Source: JBBIQS01 sp037442205
GTDB taxonomy: Bacteria; Myxococcota; Myxococcia; Myxococcales; UBA5297
Reading direction: 5' to 3'
Length of the DNA stretch: 64,000 nucleotides
NCBI GenBank assembly: GCA_037442205.1
Contig: JBBIQS010000033.1
Coordinates: forward strand, 1 to 64,000
This document shows, piece after piece, positions 26,918-35,537 of this stretch (its first letter is position 1; each line of letters starts with the position of its first letter). The position numbers were made by a program, and so were the translations under genes. The notes beneath the pieces were generated by a model. That model did not search any database. It was not told where the DNA came from and saw nothing but the letters and a program-made list of their open reading frames with translations.

Positions 26918-28471
26918 ATGAAGCCGTTGAGCGAGCAGAACTACTACGAGCTGCTCGAGGTGGCCCCCGACGCCACCCCGCAGGCGATCGAGAACGCCTT
27001 CGAGCGCGCCATGGCCTTCTACGGCCCCGGCTCGCTGGCCACCTACTCGCTGGCCGATCCCGCCGACGCCGCCAAGCTGGTGTCGCTGCTGGAAGAAGCC
27101 TACCTGACCCTCTCCGACCCCGACCTGCGCCTGCAGTATGACGAGGACCTGCGCGCCCAGGCGGCGGCCTCGCCCCAGGCCCCAGCGTCGGCCCCGGCTC
27201 CGCTTCCGCCCCCGTCGACCGTGCTGCTCGCCCCGCCGGCGGTTCCCGCCAGCCGGCTGCCGGCCAATGCCCAGCTGGCGATGGGCCCGATCCTCGAAGC
27301 TGCACACCGCTATCCCTGGCCGGGCAGCCGCCCGGAGGACGAGGGCGCCGCGCCCGCTCCTGCCAGCGCTCCGCAAGCTTCGCCTGAGCCGGCGCCGCTC
27401 GCCGCAGCAGCGGTGATTGCTGCGGCTCCGGCCAAACCCGCGGTCGAGGAGCCAGTGCCGTCCGCGGTTTCTGCTGCGGCGGCGCCGGCCACAGCGGCGC
27501 CGTCGCGGCTCGAGTCGCCGGTTCCGGGCTGGGTCTCCGCTCCCGGGCCTCAGGCGCGGTCTGCCGCGGCGGAGGCTGTCCGCGAACCGGCTGCCGCTTC
27601 CCCGGCCTCGCCTGGTGCCGAAGCAGCTCCGCCCGCCCCGATTCCGAGCGTCCCCGAGCCGGCGCGTTCCCAGGCTGTGGCCGACAGCGCCCCGACGTCG
27701 CCCGCCGCTGAGCCGGCGGCGGCCTCGAACCAGGCGACTCCCGAATCGGCGCCGGTGCCTGAAGCTCCGGTCGCCCGCGCCCCGGCGTCGGATGCTCCCG
27801 TCGAAGCCGCCCCAGCGCCGCGCTCCGAGGCCCCGGTCGCCAGCGCCCAGCCGGCCGAGACGGTCGCCGCGGCGCCGGCCGCCCCTGAAATCGCCGCCCC
27901 GGCCAAGGATGCTCCGCCCAGCGCTCCAGCTGCCGATCCGGCCGCGGCCGAAGCCCCGGCTCCGAGTGCCGGAGCGGTCCGCGGGCCTGCCCAGCCGCCC
28001 GCCAGCGCTGCGCCCTCCGCCGAGCCCGTCCTGGCAGCCGCCGGCGCCGAGCTCGCCCGCCGGCCCGCGGCCGCAGCCGCCAGGGCAGGGGACAAACCCA
28101 AGCTCGAGAGCACCCCGGCCGAGGTCCGCCCGGCCGAGCCGCGCAACGACAGCCGGCCGCCCCCTCCCACGCCCATCGGCCGGCAGGGATCCAAGAACTT
28201 CGAGATCCCTCCCAGCGCCCCCTTCAACGGCGAGCTGCTGCGCCGCATCCGCGAGTCGCGCAACATCTCGCTGCGCGAGCTCTCCGACCGCACCAAGATC
28301 GCCTGCAGCCACCTGGAGAACATCGAGGCCGACCACTACAAGGCCCTGCCGGCGTCGGTCTACCTGCGCGGCTTCCTGATGCTCATCGCCCGCGAGCTCA
28401 AGCTCGACCCGCTCAAGGTCAGCAAGAGCTTCCTGGAGCTGGCTGCCGGCGCCAAGTCGGCCAAGCCCTAG
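26918..28471 (+). CDS. degenerate J-like domain fused to RodZ-type helix-turn-helix
   Basis: 517 residues in three parts. Residues 6-70 (NYYELLEVAPDATPQAIENAFERAM..LEEAYLTLSDPDLRLQYDEDL) follow the J-domain pattern, but the HPD tripeptide needed to stimulate Hsp70 is missing. Residues 85-425 are an Ala/Pro/Glu linker with little sequence constraint. Residues 430-515 are an HTH_25/RodZ-type domain (FNGELLRRIRESRNISLRELSDRTKIACSHLENIEAD..ASVYLRGFLMLIAREL). It could bind DNA or, as in RodZ, work by protein contact. No TM helix follows. It probably shares a transcript with the MinD-like ATPase, suggesting a joint role. Confidence 0.85.
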   Translation: MKPLSEQNYYELLEVAPDATPQAIENAFERAMAFYGPGSLATYSLADPADAAKLVSLLEEAYLTLSDPDLRLQYDEDLRAQAAASPQAPASAPAPLPPPSTVLLAPPAVPASRLPANAQLAMGPILEAAHRYPWPGSRPEDEGAAPAPASAPQASPEPAPLAAAAVIAAAPAKPAVEEPVPSAVSAAAAPATAAPSRLESPVPGWVSAPGPQARSAAAEAVREPAAASPASPGAEAAPPAPIPSVPEPARSQAVADSAPTSPAAEPAAASNQATPESAPVPEAPVARAPASDAPVEAAPAPRSEAPVASAQPAETVAAAPAAPEIAAPAKDAPPSAPAADPAAAEAPAPSAGAVRGPAQPPASAAPSAEPVLAAAGAELARRPAAAAARAGDKPKLESTPAEVRPAEPRNDSRPPPPTPIGRQGSKNFEIPPSAPFNGELLRRIRESRNISLRELSDRTKIACSHLENIEADHYKALPASVYLRGFLMLIARELKLDPLKVSKSFLELAAGAKSAKP

Positions 28472-28527
28472 CAATCTCAGGCGATTAGGCGAGGGTTCGC
28501 CCCCTCGAAAGGCGAGAAGCCGATTAA

Positions 28528-28556
28528 TTGACAGGCCCCGGGCACGCCCATAGCAT
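28528..28556 (+). promoter_or_regulatory. strong sigma70-like promoter
   Basis: Perfect -35 TTGACA (28528-28533), a 17-nt spacer and TAGCAT (28551-28556), 47 nt before the ATG at 28604. One of the best promoters in the window. Confidence 0.7.
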
Positions 28557-28603
28557 CGGACCGGCTCGAGCGCTTTCGTTCGAGGCGCGCGGAGTGGCGA
28601 AGA

Positions 28604-28867
28604 ATGACCGACGAGGAGAAGGCCAAGGCGATTCGGCTGGCGCGTGCCATCGCGTCCGACATCTCCCTCTACAACGAGGCGAAGATCGTCCAGGGCATCG
28701 AGCGCGACAACCTCTTCGAGGTCCTCAGGGACGAGATCGAGGAGGGGCGCGAGCTCTACCGCAGCCGGGTCAGCGCCGAGATCTTCGGCAGCACCAACTT
28801 CTTCGACCGCGCCCTGGTCGACGTGGTCATCGCGCGCAAGGGCCACATCAAGTCCAAGATCTGGTAG
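28604..28867 (+). CDS. small conserved acidic helical protein
   Basis: 87 residues, cytoplasmic. Charged amphipathic helices (EEKAKAIRLARAIASDISLYNEAKIVQGI; NLFEVLRDEIEEGRELY) are followed by FFDRALVDVVIARKG. From memory, similar small proteins lie before rluD in Myxococcota, but I can give no function. It begins behind a strong promoter of its own and ends 3 nt before the pseudouridine synthase start, so the two form an operon. Confidence 0.78.
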   Translation: MTDEEKAKAIRLARAIASDISLYNEAKIVQGIERDNLFEVLRDEIEEGRELYRSRVSAEIFGSTNFFDRALVDVVIARKGHIKSKIW

Positions 28868-28870
28868 CGC

Positions 28871-29821
28871 TTGCCCGCCCGCCAGCACACGGTTCCCCTC
28901 GAGGCGCGCGGTCGGCGCCTCGACGCATTTCTGGTCTCGGTCGAGCCAGAGCTGTCCCGCTCCCGGATCCAGGCGCTGATCGAGTCCGGGGAGATCCTCG
29001 TCGAGGGGCAGCCGGCCAAGCCTTCCCGCCTGCTCAAGGGCGGCGAACAGCTCACCGTCTCGGTCGAGCCTCCCCGGCCGGCGATCCCACAGCCGGAGCA
29101 GATTCCCCTCAAGGTCCTGTTCGAGGACGCCCACCTGATCGTCGTCGACAAGCCGGCCGGGCTGGTGGTCCACCCGGGCGCCGGCAATCTCTCCGGCACC
29201 CTGGTCAACGCCCTGCTGGCCCACGTCCAGGATCTGGCGGGCATCGGCGGCGAGCTGCGGCCGGGCATCGTCCACCGCCTCGACAAAGACACCAGTGGCT
29301 GCCTGGTCGCCGCCAAGACGGAGCTGGCGCTGGCCCGGCTGCAGCGCGAGTTCAAGGCCCACGCGGTCAAGAAGGTCTACCTGGCCCTGGTCCACGGCGC
29401 GACGCCGCCCTCCGGCCGCTTCGACACCCTCCACGGCCGCCACCCGACCGACCGGATGCGGTTCAGCGGCAAGGTGCAGGCCGGCCGCCGCGCCATCACC
29501 GAGTTCAGGACCGCCGAGTCCTTCCCGGGCGCCTCCCTGGTCGAGGTCTCGCTGCTCACCGGGCGCACCCACCAGATCCGCATGCACTTCGCCGAGGCCG
29601 GCCATCCGCTCCTCGGCGATCGGCTCTACGGCGGCGCCAAGCGGGAACAGCGGCTGCCCAGGGACTCCGCGGTCCGCCGCGCGGCAGACGCGCTGGGGCG
29701 GCAGGCGCTCCACGCCTGGAAGCTCTCCTTCGCTCATCCGGTCAGCGGGCAGCTCCTTAGCCTGGAGGCTCCGCTCACGCCTGATTTCTCTGCGGCTTTG
29801 GAGATTCTGCGGGCAGGGTAG
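28871..29821 (+). CDS. rluD: RluD-family 23S rRNA pseudouridine synthase
   Basis: 316 residues. An N-terminal S4 RNA-binding domain (RRLDAFLVSVEPELSRSRIQALIESGEILVEG) precedes the catalytic domain. VVDKPAGLVVHPG and HRLDKDTSGCLVAAK are the RluA/C/D signature with catalytic D138. GRTHQIRMHFAEAGHPLLGD closes the active site. S4 plus this length fits RluD, which modifies 23S rRNA in helix 69, but RluC cannot be fully excluded. The start is a TTG 3 nt after the previous stop. The gene converges with the HD-like gene. Confidence 0.88.
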   Translation: MPARQHTVPLEARGRRLDAFLVSVEPELSRSRIQALIESGEILVEGQPAKPSRLLKGGEQLTVSVEPPRPAIPQPEQIPLKVLFEDAHLIVVDKPAGLVVHPGAGNLSGTLVNALLAHVQDLAGIGGELRPGIVHRLDKDTSGCLVAAKTELALARLQREFKAHAVKKVYLALVHGATPPSGRFDTLHGRHPTDRMRFSGKVQAGRRAITEFRTAESFPGASLVEVSLLTGRTHQIRMHFAEAGHPLLGDRLYGGAKREQRLPRDSAVRRAADALGRQALHAWKLSFAHPVSGQLLSLEAPLTPDFSAALEILRAG

Positions 29822-29932
29822 CTGGGCCGGCGACCGCTGGCGCCGCTCGGCGCCTTACCGCATCCGCGGCGACCGGCCCGTAGATCGCGCCGGCCGCTCG
29901 CTATCGGTCACGGTTCATTCCGTCCCACGCCG

Positions 29933-31246
29933 CTACCCGATCGACACCGACTGCTTGTTCTTCCCCAGCACGCGGATCGGCTGGATGGCCATCACCTTCA
30001 TGAACACCTTGAGCAGCTCCGGATCGAACTTGTGCCGCATCTCGGTCCACATCAGCGTCAGGGCGATCTCCGGTCCATAGGCGTCGCGGAACGGCCGCTT
30101 GCTGGTCAGCGCGTCGTAGACGCAGCAGATGGCGACCATCTTGGCGTAAACGCTCAGCTGGCCTTTGGGGATGATCATCGAGATGTTCCCACGGCCGTCC
30201 TTCACCGCGGTGCCGAACTCCTGCTTGTGCTCGGCGGTGGCCACCAGCCGCATCAGGTTGCTGCGGTTGAAGTTCTTCTCCGCCAGGATCTGCTTGAGCG
30301 TCTCGTGGTAGGCGCCCTGCAGCTTGTTCTTCTCATCCTGGGAGAGCGCTCCGGCCTTCTTCAGCAGCTTGTCGTCGACCGAGCTCATCCCGGTCTCGTG
30401 GAACAGGGCGATCAGCCCCACCTCGCGCATCTGCGCCTTGCTGAGCTGCAGCTCGTTGGCGAAGACGATGGCCATCAGCGCCGCGTTCACCTGGTGGAAG
30501 ACGTGGTACTCCGCCTCCTCGCGCATCGAGGTCATGCCCAGGAAGTGGCTGCGCTGCTCGTAGCTGACGTCCACCAGATCCTGGACCACCCGGCCGGCCT
30601 TGGCCGCCGGGATCGGCTTGCCGCCCTTGATCCCCTCGATGTACTGCCGCAGGAAGTAGACCGCCCGGGCGTAGCAGGTGAGCGCGTACTTCTTGCGGTC
30701 CACCTTCTGCTCGTCGGGGTTGGCCAGGTCGTCCTTGTCCAGCTTCTCCTTGAGCCGGCTGTACTTGGTCAGCTTCATCTGGACCAGCTTCTTGCCCGCC
30801 AGCCCGTCCTCCTCCGCCGCCTTGGACTGGTCCTTGGCGAAGATGGAGAGGAAGTTCTTCAGCTCCTGCGGGTTGACCGGCCGCACCAGTGAGAAGCCGC
30901 CCACGTCCTTGGAGCGCATCTCCTCCTCGAGCTGGCGCACGTTGTCCAGGGAGTTGGCGTCCACCTTGACCAGCATTCCGTTGAGGTAGAAGGCGCCCTT
31001 GACCGCCTGCAGCTCGAGCTTTCCGTCGACGGCGATGATCTGGTTGATGTTGTCCTGCAGCTGGGTCAGCGGCTTGGCGAAGATGGCGTTGTCCGGGTCG
31101 TAGAGCCGGACCGAGCGCACCAGCATGTACAGCGAGCTGACCATCTGCCGGGCCATGGTCTGCAGCTTCTCGGAGTAGTCGCGGCCGGTCTCGGAGAGGT
31201 TCTCGGCGCGCTCGCCCTCGTTGCGGGTGATCTTGATGTCGGCCAT
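29933..31246 (-). CDS. degenerate HD-GYP-like protein
   Basis: 437 residues. The N-terminal ~190 residues form a helical/beta sensor-like part (YMLVRSVRLYDPDNAIF..GKLELQAVKGAFYLNGMLVKVD). The C-terminal half follows the HD-GYP helix order: YHVFHQVNAALMAIVFANELQLSKAQMREVGLIALFHETGM, GAYHETLKQIL, then MVAICCVYDALTSKRPFRDA. The catalytic HD is replaced by HE (H283-E284), the lysine of HDIGK is Met, and HH...GYP is reduced to YHE with no GYP. So c-di-GMP hydrolysis is unlikely; it may be a ligand sensor. It lies 49 nt downstream of the HEAT gene and is probably co-transcribed. Confidence 0.8.
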   Translation of the reverse strand: MADIKITRNEGERAENLSETGRDYSEKLQTMARQMVSSLYMLVRSVRLYDPDNAIFAKPLTQLQDNINQIIAVDGKLELQAVKGAFYLNGMLVKVDANSLDNVRQLEEEMRSKDVGGFSLVRPVNPQELKNFLSIFAKDQSKAAEEDGLAGKKLVQMKLTKYSRLKEKLDKDDLANPDEQKVDRKKYALTCYARAVYFLRQYIEGIKGGKPIPAAKAGRVVQDLVDVSYEQRSHFLGMTSMREEAEYHVFHQVNAALMAIVFANELQLSKAQMREVGLIALFHETGMSSVDDKLLKKAGALSQDEKNKLQGAYHETLKQILAEKNFNRSNLMRLVATAEHKQEFGTAVKDGRGNISMIIPKGQLSVYAKMVAICCVYDALTSKRPFRDAYGPEIALTLMWTEMRHKFDPELLKVFMKVMAIQPIRVLGKNKQSVSIG

Positions 31247-31295
31247 CGACCTTGACCTCGTCGGCACAGGCGCCGAAAGGGCGCCGCAGCGCCGG

Positions 31296-33050
31296 TTACG
31301 CCATCTCCAGGGCCTTCTTGACGTTGAACAGCGCGCGGCGGGCGGCGGAGACCACCTCGGACTCGTTGCCCTTGTCGTCGATCACCGCCTGCAGCGCCTT
31401 GTAGGAGGGGATGGAGGGCATCGCCGACAGGCCGGCGACGGCCAGCAGCTTGTCCTCCTTGATCTTGCCCCGGCGCAGCAGGCTCTTCTGAATCAGCAGC
31501 TGCCCGAAGTAGGCCAGCGCCGCCGGCTGCTCGGTGGAGCCCAGCGCCACGAAGATGGCCTCCTTCTCCGGCATCTCGCGCTTGTCGAACTCCTCCGACT
31601 TGACGACGCCGATCAGGTCGGCGGCCGCCTTGTCGGCAGCCGAGTTGCGCAAGACCTTGGCCGCCTGGATCCGCATCTGCGGGTTGCTGTCGCTGAGCGC
31701 CGAGACGATGAACCGGCGGCACTGCTCGGACTTGGAGCGCGAGAGGATGGCCAGCACCTCCAGGCGCACCGCCAGGTTGGGGTTCTTCAAGGTCTCCCCG
31801 AAGTACTTCATCTTGTCGGGGAAGTCGCACTTGTCGATGATGTAGATCATGTCGCGGACCATCTGCGACTTCTCGCTCTGCAGCCGGCGCAGGAACGGGT
31901 CGGCGTCGTTCTTGCCCAGCGCCGCCAGCGCGTCGCAGATCAGCGGCCGGTTCTCCTGGACCTCGATCGTCTCCAGGATCTCCAGCAGCGGCGGGATGGC
32001 CTCGCGTTCGAGCACGCCCAGGTAGCTTCTGACCTCGGCCGGGTTGCGGGCCTTGCCGGTGTTGAGGATCTCGCCCACTCGCCGCAGGCGCTGCTCCTCG
32101 CCCATCTTGGTCTGCAGGAACTTGCGCAGCCGGGCTCCCTGGGCCGCCAGGTTGGCGTTGCGCTCCAGGCTGCGCAGCTTGACCACCAGGGCGTTGATGG
32201 TGGCGAAGTCCTCCTGCATCAGCATCGAGTCCACCAGCTGCAGCAGCACCTCCTCGAAGGCCGCCTCGTTCTCGAAGCCGGCCTCCTCCAGCACCTGGAA
32301 GATGGCGGCGGAGAGCTTGGGGAACAGCCGGACCTCCTCGTCCTCCTTGAGGTCCTGCTGCAGCTTCTTGACCAGCTTGTCGTCGGCGGTCACTCCGGAG
32401 ACCACCGCTCCGCGCACCTGATCCACGCCCTCCAGCTTCATCTCCAGGTCTTCCGAGGAGACGCGGGCGAAGCGCAGGTAGTCGTCGCTGGTGGAGCGCA
32501 GCCGGCTGTAGAGGTAGCCGACGATCTTGTCGACCTCGACCGCCACCTCCTCCTCGTCCTTCTCGCCGACAGAGAAGCCTTCCACCACGATGTACTCGAT
32601 GTTCTCGAAGCCGGCCTTCCACAGCTGAGCCAGGATGTCCTCGGTGCGGGTCGGGTCGCTGAGGGCGATGAGCACGAACTTGAGGAACTCGTCGGCGGTC
32701 AGTGTGGGCCGGAAGATCAGGTGGCGGATGCCGTCGCGGAAGAACTTGTAGGGGAGGTTGTCGTTGTCGCTGGCCTCGAGGAGCGTCTGCTTGAACATCG
32801 AGAAGCACTGGGCTTCGACCTTGAGCGACAGAGCGCCGTGCTTCTCGCCGTACTTCTGCACCGCCTCGAAGGCCTTCTGCAGGAACTCGGGGTAGCGGCT
32901 GGTGTTGTGGCGGTAGATGCCGATGTTCTTGATGCCCTTGGCCAGGTGGAAGGCGAACTCCTTGGCCAGCTCCAGCTTCTCCTTGTTCTCGGGCAGCGAG
33001 AGCGGATCGATCTCGGCGTTCTCGGCAGGCTTGGCGGCAGCTTTTGCCAT
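31296..33050 (-). CDS. HEAT-repeat scaffold protein
   Basis: 584 residues, cytoplasmic, alpha-helical. The last ~250 residues carry HEAT-like pairs (PPLLEILETIEVQENRPLICDALAALGK; NPNLAVRLEVLAILSRSKSEQCRRFIVSALSDSNPQMRIQAAKVL). The first ~150 residues (AFHLAKGIKNIGIYRHNTSRYPEFLQKAFEAV) resemble the opening of the neighbouring HD-like protein (VRSVRLYDPDN), suggesting a shared sensor-type module. The ATG at 33050 has GAGGATC upstream; the longer frame to 33269 is Arg/Pro-rich and unlike coding. With the HD-like protein it forms a two-gene unit. Confidence 0.82.
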   Translation of the reverse strand: MAKAAAKPAENAEIDPLSLPENKEKLELAKEFAFHLAKGIKNIGIYRHNTSRYPEFLQKAFEAVQKYGEKHGALSLKVEAQCFSMFKQTLLEASDNDNLPYKFFRDGIRHLIFRPTLTADEFLKFVLIALSDPTRTEDILAQLWKAGFENIEYIVVEGFSVGEKDEEEVAVEVDKIVGYLYSRLRSTSDDYLRFARVSSEDLEMKLEGVDQVRGAVVSGVTADDKLVKKLQQDLKEDEEVRLFPKLSAAIFQVLEEAGFENEAAFEEVLLQLVDSMLMQEDFATINALVVKLRSLERNANLAAQGARLRKFLQTKMGEEQRLRRVGEILNTGKARNPAEVRSYLGVLEREAIPPLLEILETIEVQENRPLICDALAALGKNDADPFLRRLQSEKSQMVRDMIYIIDKCDFPDKMKYFGETLKNPNLAVRLEVLAILSRSKSEQCRRFIVSALSDSNPQMRIQAAKVLRNSAADKAAADLIGVVKSEEFDKREMPEKEAIFVALGSTEQPAALAYFGQLLIQKSLLRRGKIKEDKLLAVAGLSAMPSIPSYKALQAVIDDKGNESEVVSAARRALFNVKKALEMA

Positions 33051-33366
33051 GGGAGGATCCTCGGCGACGGCAGTGGCGAAAATGCTACCACGCTCTCCGA
33101 GCGAGGGTCGGAGCGCCCGCCCTTTCCGCCTCAATCCCGGGTGGTACACTCGCCCCCGGCGTGCCCAATTCGCCGCAGCGGCGGTGGATTTCGCGCTGCC
33201 GCCGCTCCGGGGAGCGCCGCAAGCCGGCGATATTGCTGGCCTCTGCCGCCGGGCGTGGGGATTGCACAACCGCCGCCGACGGCGGGTGAAAGAACCTGCG
33301 GGGTACTTCGTACGTTCACAGGGGCGCCAAGCTCTTCAGTTGTGGCCTTGGACTCGGGAGGTCGTC
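33051..33366. promoter_or_regulatory. divergent intergenic region, HEAT gene / subtilase
   Basis: 316 bp. A minus-strand -10-like TAGCAT (33087-33082) may serve the HEAT gene, and a plus-strand TACACT (33145-33150) the subtilase; neither has a convincing -35. No repeats or further genes were seen. Confidence 0.35.
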
Positions 33367-35187
33367 ATGGCGGTGCGAACCAGCGGCTCGGCGGTGCCGA
33401 TGTTCTTGCTGTCGAGTCTGGCGGTGGTGGGGGCGGCGGCGGCGCTGGCGACCTGCTCCGGCCGTGCCGGCGGTCACAAGAGCGCTGGGCCGCAGGCCGC
33501 CGCGGATCTGAACTCGGGCGAGCTGGTGGCCGACACCATCGTCGTCGACTTCCAGGACGGCACCACCAAGGCCACCTACGACGAGTTGGAGAAGGGCTGG
33601 GGCATCGACCTGGAGTTCAACAGCGTCGAGGGGACGCAGGACGGCATCACCATCGGCAGGGTCGACCCGGCCCGGCGCGAGGCGCTGCTGGAGAAGATCC
33701 GCCAGGACCCGCGGGTGGAGCGGGCCGAGGCGCTGGTGCGAGTGCACGCCGACTTTGTTCCCAACGACCCGCAGTTCAAGGCGCAGTGGAACCTGCAACT
33801 GATCGGCATGCCCGACGCCTGGGAGGTGTCCGCCGGCGAAGGGGTGACGGTGGCGGTGATCGACACCGGCATCGCCTACGAGGACGCCGGCGAGTTCAGG
33901 ACGGTGCCGGATCTGAAGGGCGCGCGCTTCGTCCAGGGGTACGACTTCGTCAACGACGACGAGCACGCCAACGACGACCACGGACACGGCACTCATGTCG
34001 CCGGGACCATCGCCCAGGTGACCCACAATGGCGAGGGCGTGGCGGGGATCGCCTACAAGGCCACGCTGATGCCGATCAAGGTGCTCGACGCCAATGGCTC
34101 GGGGACCAGCGCCGACGTCGCCGATGGCATCCGCTTCGCCGCCGACCACGGGGCCAAGGTGATGAACCTGTCGCTGGGCGGTGGCGCCCGCTCCCAGGTG
34201 ATGGCCGACGCGGTGGCCTACGCCCGCAAGAAGGGCGTGCTGGTGGTGTGCGCCGCCGGCAACGGCGGTCGGGGAGTGGTCGAGTTCCCGGCGGCCTATC
34301 CCGGGGCGCTGGCGGTGAGCGCCGTCGGCCCGACCGGCGAGCTGGCCAGCTACTCGAGCTGGGGCAAGGAGCTGGACATCGCCGCGCCCGGCGGTGATAA
34401 GCGGCTGCGCGGGCGCGAGGAGGACGGCATCCTGCAGAACACCATCGCCCCCGGCAATCCCGGCCGGAGCGTCTACGCCTGGTTCAACGGCACCTCGATG
34501 GCCACTCCCCACGTGGCCGGGGTGGCGGCGCTGCTGTTCGCCGCCGGGGCCTCGACGCCCGAGGAAGTGGAGCAGGCGCTGTTCGCTGGCGCCGACCACG
34601 CCAGGAGCGGGGAGTGGAGCGAGCGGTTGGGACACGGGGTGCTCAACGCCAAGGGCGCGCTGCAGGCGCTGGGCGCCACGCCGGGCGGGAGCGGCTGGTG
34701 GAAGAGGCTGGCCAGCCTGCTGCTGGCGATCGCCCTGTGGCTGGTGACGCGGATGAGCCTGCCCAGGATGTTCCGCGCCGGCTTCAAGCCCGGGGCCGGG
34801 TTCATCGGGGCGCTGCTGCTGTCGGCGATGGGGCTGTTCTTCCTGCCGTGGCTCGGGCTGGGCAGCGTGCCAGGGCTGTCGGCGCTCTCCAAGCCGGCGA
34901 CCGAGTGGGGCAACTGGCTCTTGGGCAGCGGGAACTGGCTGTTCTCCAGCGCGGCGCTGCCGATCCTGCTGGCGATGATCGGGCTGCGGCGGGGCATGGC
35001 GCGCGGAGCGCTGGCCGGCTTCTCGATCGGCCTGGCGGCGGTACTGCTGGTCAAGGCGTTCACCGGCGCGGGAGTGGCCTGGCTGTCGTCCTCGGTGCTG
35101 GCGGCGATCTTCCTGGCGCTCAACGCCTTCATGGCGCTGCTGATGGCGCGGGCGGTGATGCACAGCGCCGGCCGAGGCGAGCGATGA
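33367..35187 (+). CDS. subtilisin-like S8 protease with multi-TM C-terminus
   Basis: 606 residues. An N-terminal hydrophobic signal ends near ALATC30, which might be a lipobox. A propeptide I9-like part (DTIVVDFQDG..RVERAEALVRVHADFVPNDPQFKAQWNLQLI) precedes the S8 domain. Triad: D166 (VAVIDTGIA), H207 (HGHGTHVAGT), S377 (FNGTSMATPHVAG); oxyanion N299. After the catalytic domain (to about 440) come about five hydrophobic segments (LLLAIALWLVT; AGFIGALLLSAMGLFFLPWLG; AALPILLAMIGL; FSIGLAAVLLVKAF; VLAAIFLALNAFMALLMA). Most bacterial subtilases have no such end, so it is probably a membrane-embedded protease with its active site outside the cytoplasm. Its stop overlaps the next start. Confidence 0.92.
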   Translation: MAVRTSGSAVPMFLLSSLAVVGAAAALATCSGRAGGHKSAGPQAAADLNSGELVADTIVVDFQDGTTKATYDELEKGWGIDLEFNSVEGTQDGITIGRVDPARREALLEKIRQDPRVERAEALVRVHADFVPNDPQFKAQWNLQLIGMPDAWEVSAGEGVTVAVIDTGIAYEDAGEFRTVPDLKGARFVQGYDFVNDDEHANDDHGHGTHVAGTIAQVTHNGEGVAGIAYKATLMPIKVLDANGSGTSADVADGIRFAADHGAKVMNLSLGGGARSQVMADAVAYARKKGVLVVCAAGNGGRGVVEFPAAYPGALAVSAVGPTGELASYSSWGKELDIAAPGGDKRLRGREEDGILQNTIAPGNPGRSVYAWFNGTSMATPHVAGVAALLFAAGASTPEEVEQALFAGADHARSGEWSERLGHGVLNAKGALQALGATPGGSGWWKRLASLLLAIALWLVTRMSLPRMFRAGFKPGAGFIGALLLSAMGLFFLPWLGLGSVPGLSALSKPATEWGNWLLGSGNWLFSSAALPILLAMIGLRRGMARGALAGFSIGLAAVLLVKAFTGAGVAWLSSSVLAAIFLALNAFMALLMARAVMHSAGRGER

Positions 35188-35402
35188 AGCTCAAAGGCAC
35201 GATCCGCCGCGAGGACCTGGAGGGCGGCTACATCGTCCTGCTGGCCGAGGACGGGCAGCGCTATCTGCTGGGCGGCGCCACCAAGGCCCTGCGCCACGAG
35301 GGGCTCAAGGTCGAGCTCGAGGGCGAAATCGATCCCGGCGGGGTCTCGATCGGCAACACCGGCGAGCCGCTATTCCGGGTCAAGAAGGCCAACAAGTTGT
35401 GA
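35184..35402 (+). CDS. small unrecognised protein coupled to the subtilase
   Basis: 72 residues, no signal peptide, predicted all-beta OB-like (MKLKGTIRREDLEGGYIVLLAEDGQRYLLGG..GLKVELEGEI..VSIGNTGEPLFRVKK). The ATG overlaps the subtilase stop (ATGA). The pattern of alternating hydrophobic residues resembles a small DUF5818-like beta barrel, but I cannot prove that. A cytoplasmic regulator or inhibitor of the protease is conceivable from the coupling only. Confidence 0.7.
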   Translation: MKLKGTIRREDLEGGYIVLLAEDGQRYLLGGATKALRHEGLKVELEGEIDPGGVSIGNTGEPLFRVKKANKL

Positions 35403-35537
35403 CTTGGGTCACCGCCGTTCACTTCTGTTGGCTGCCTACTACTAGGCGAAGGTAGACTGAGGACCTTCGTCCGGCTTCTGCCGGGAGAACGCCCGAGCAG
35501 CGGGGCTCGGGCAATCGGTCCTCGTGAGGGCTTCGCC

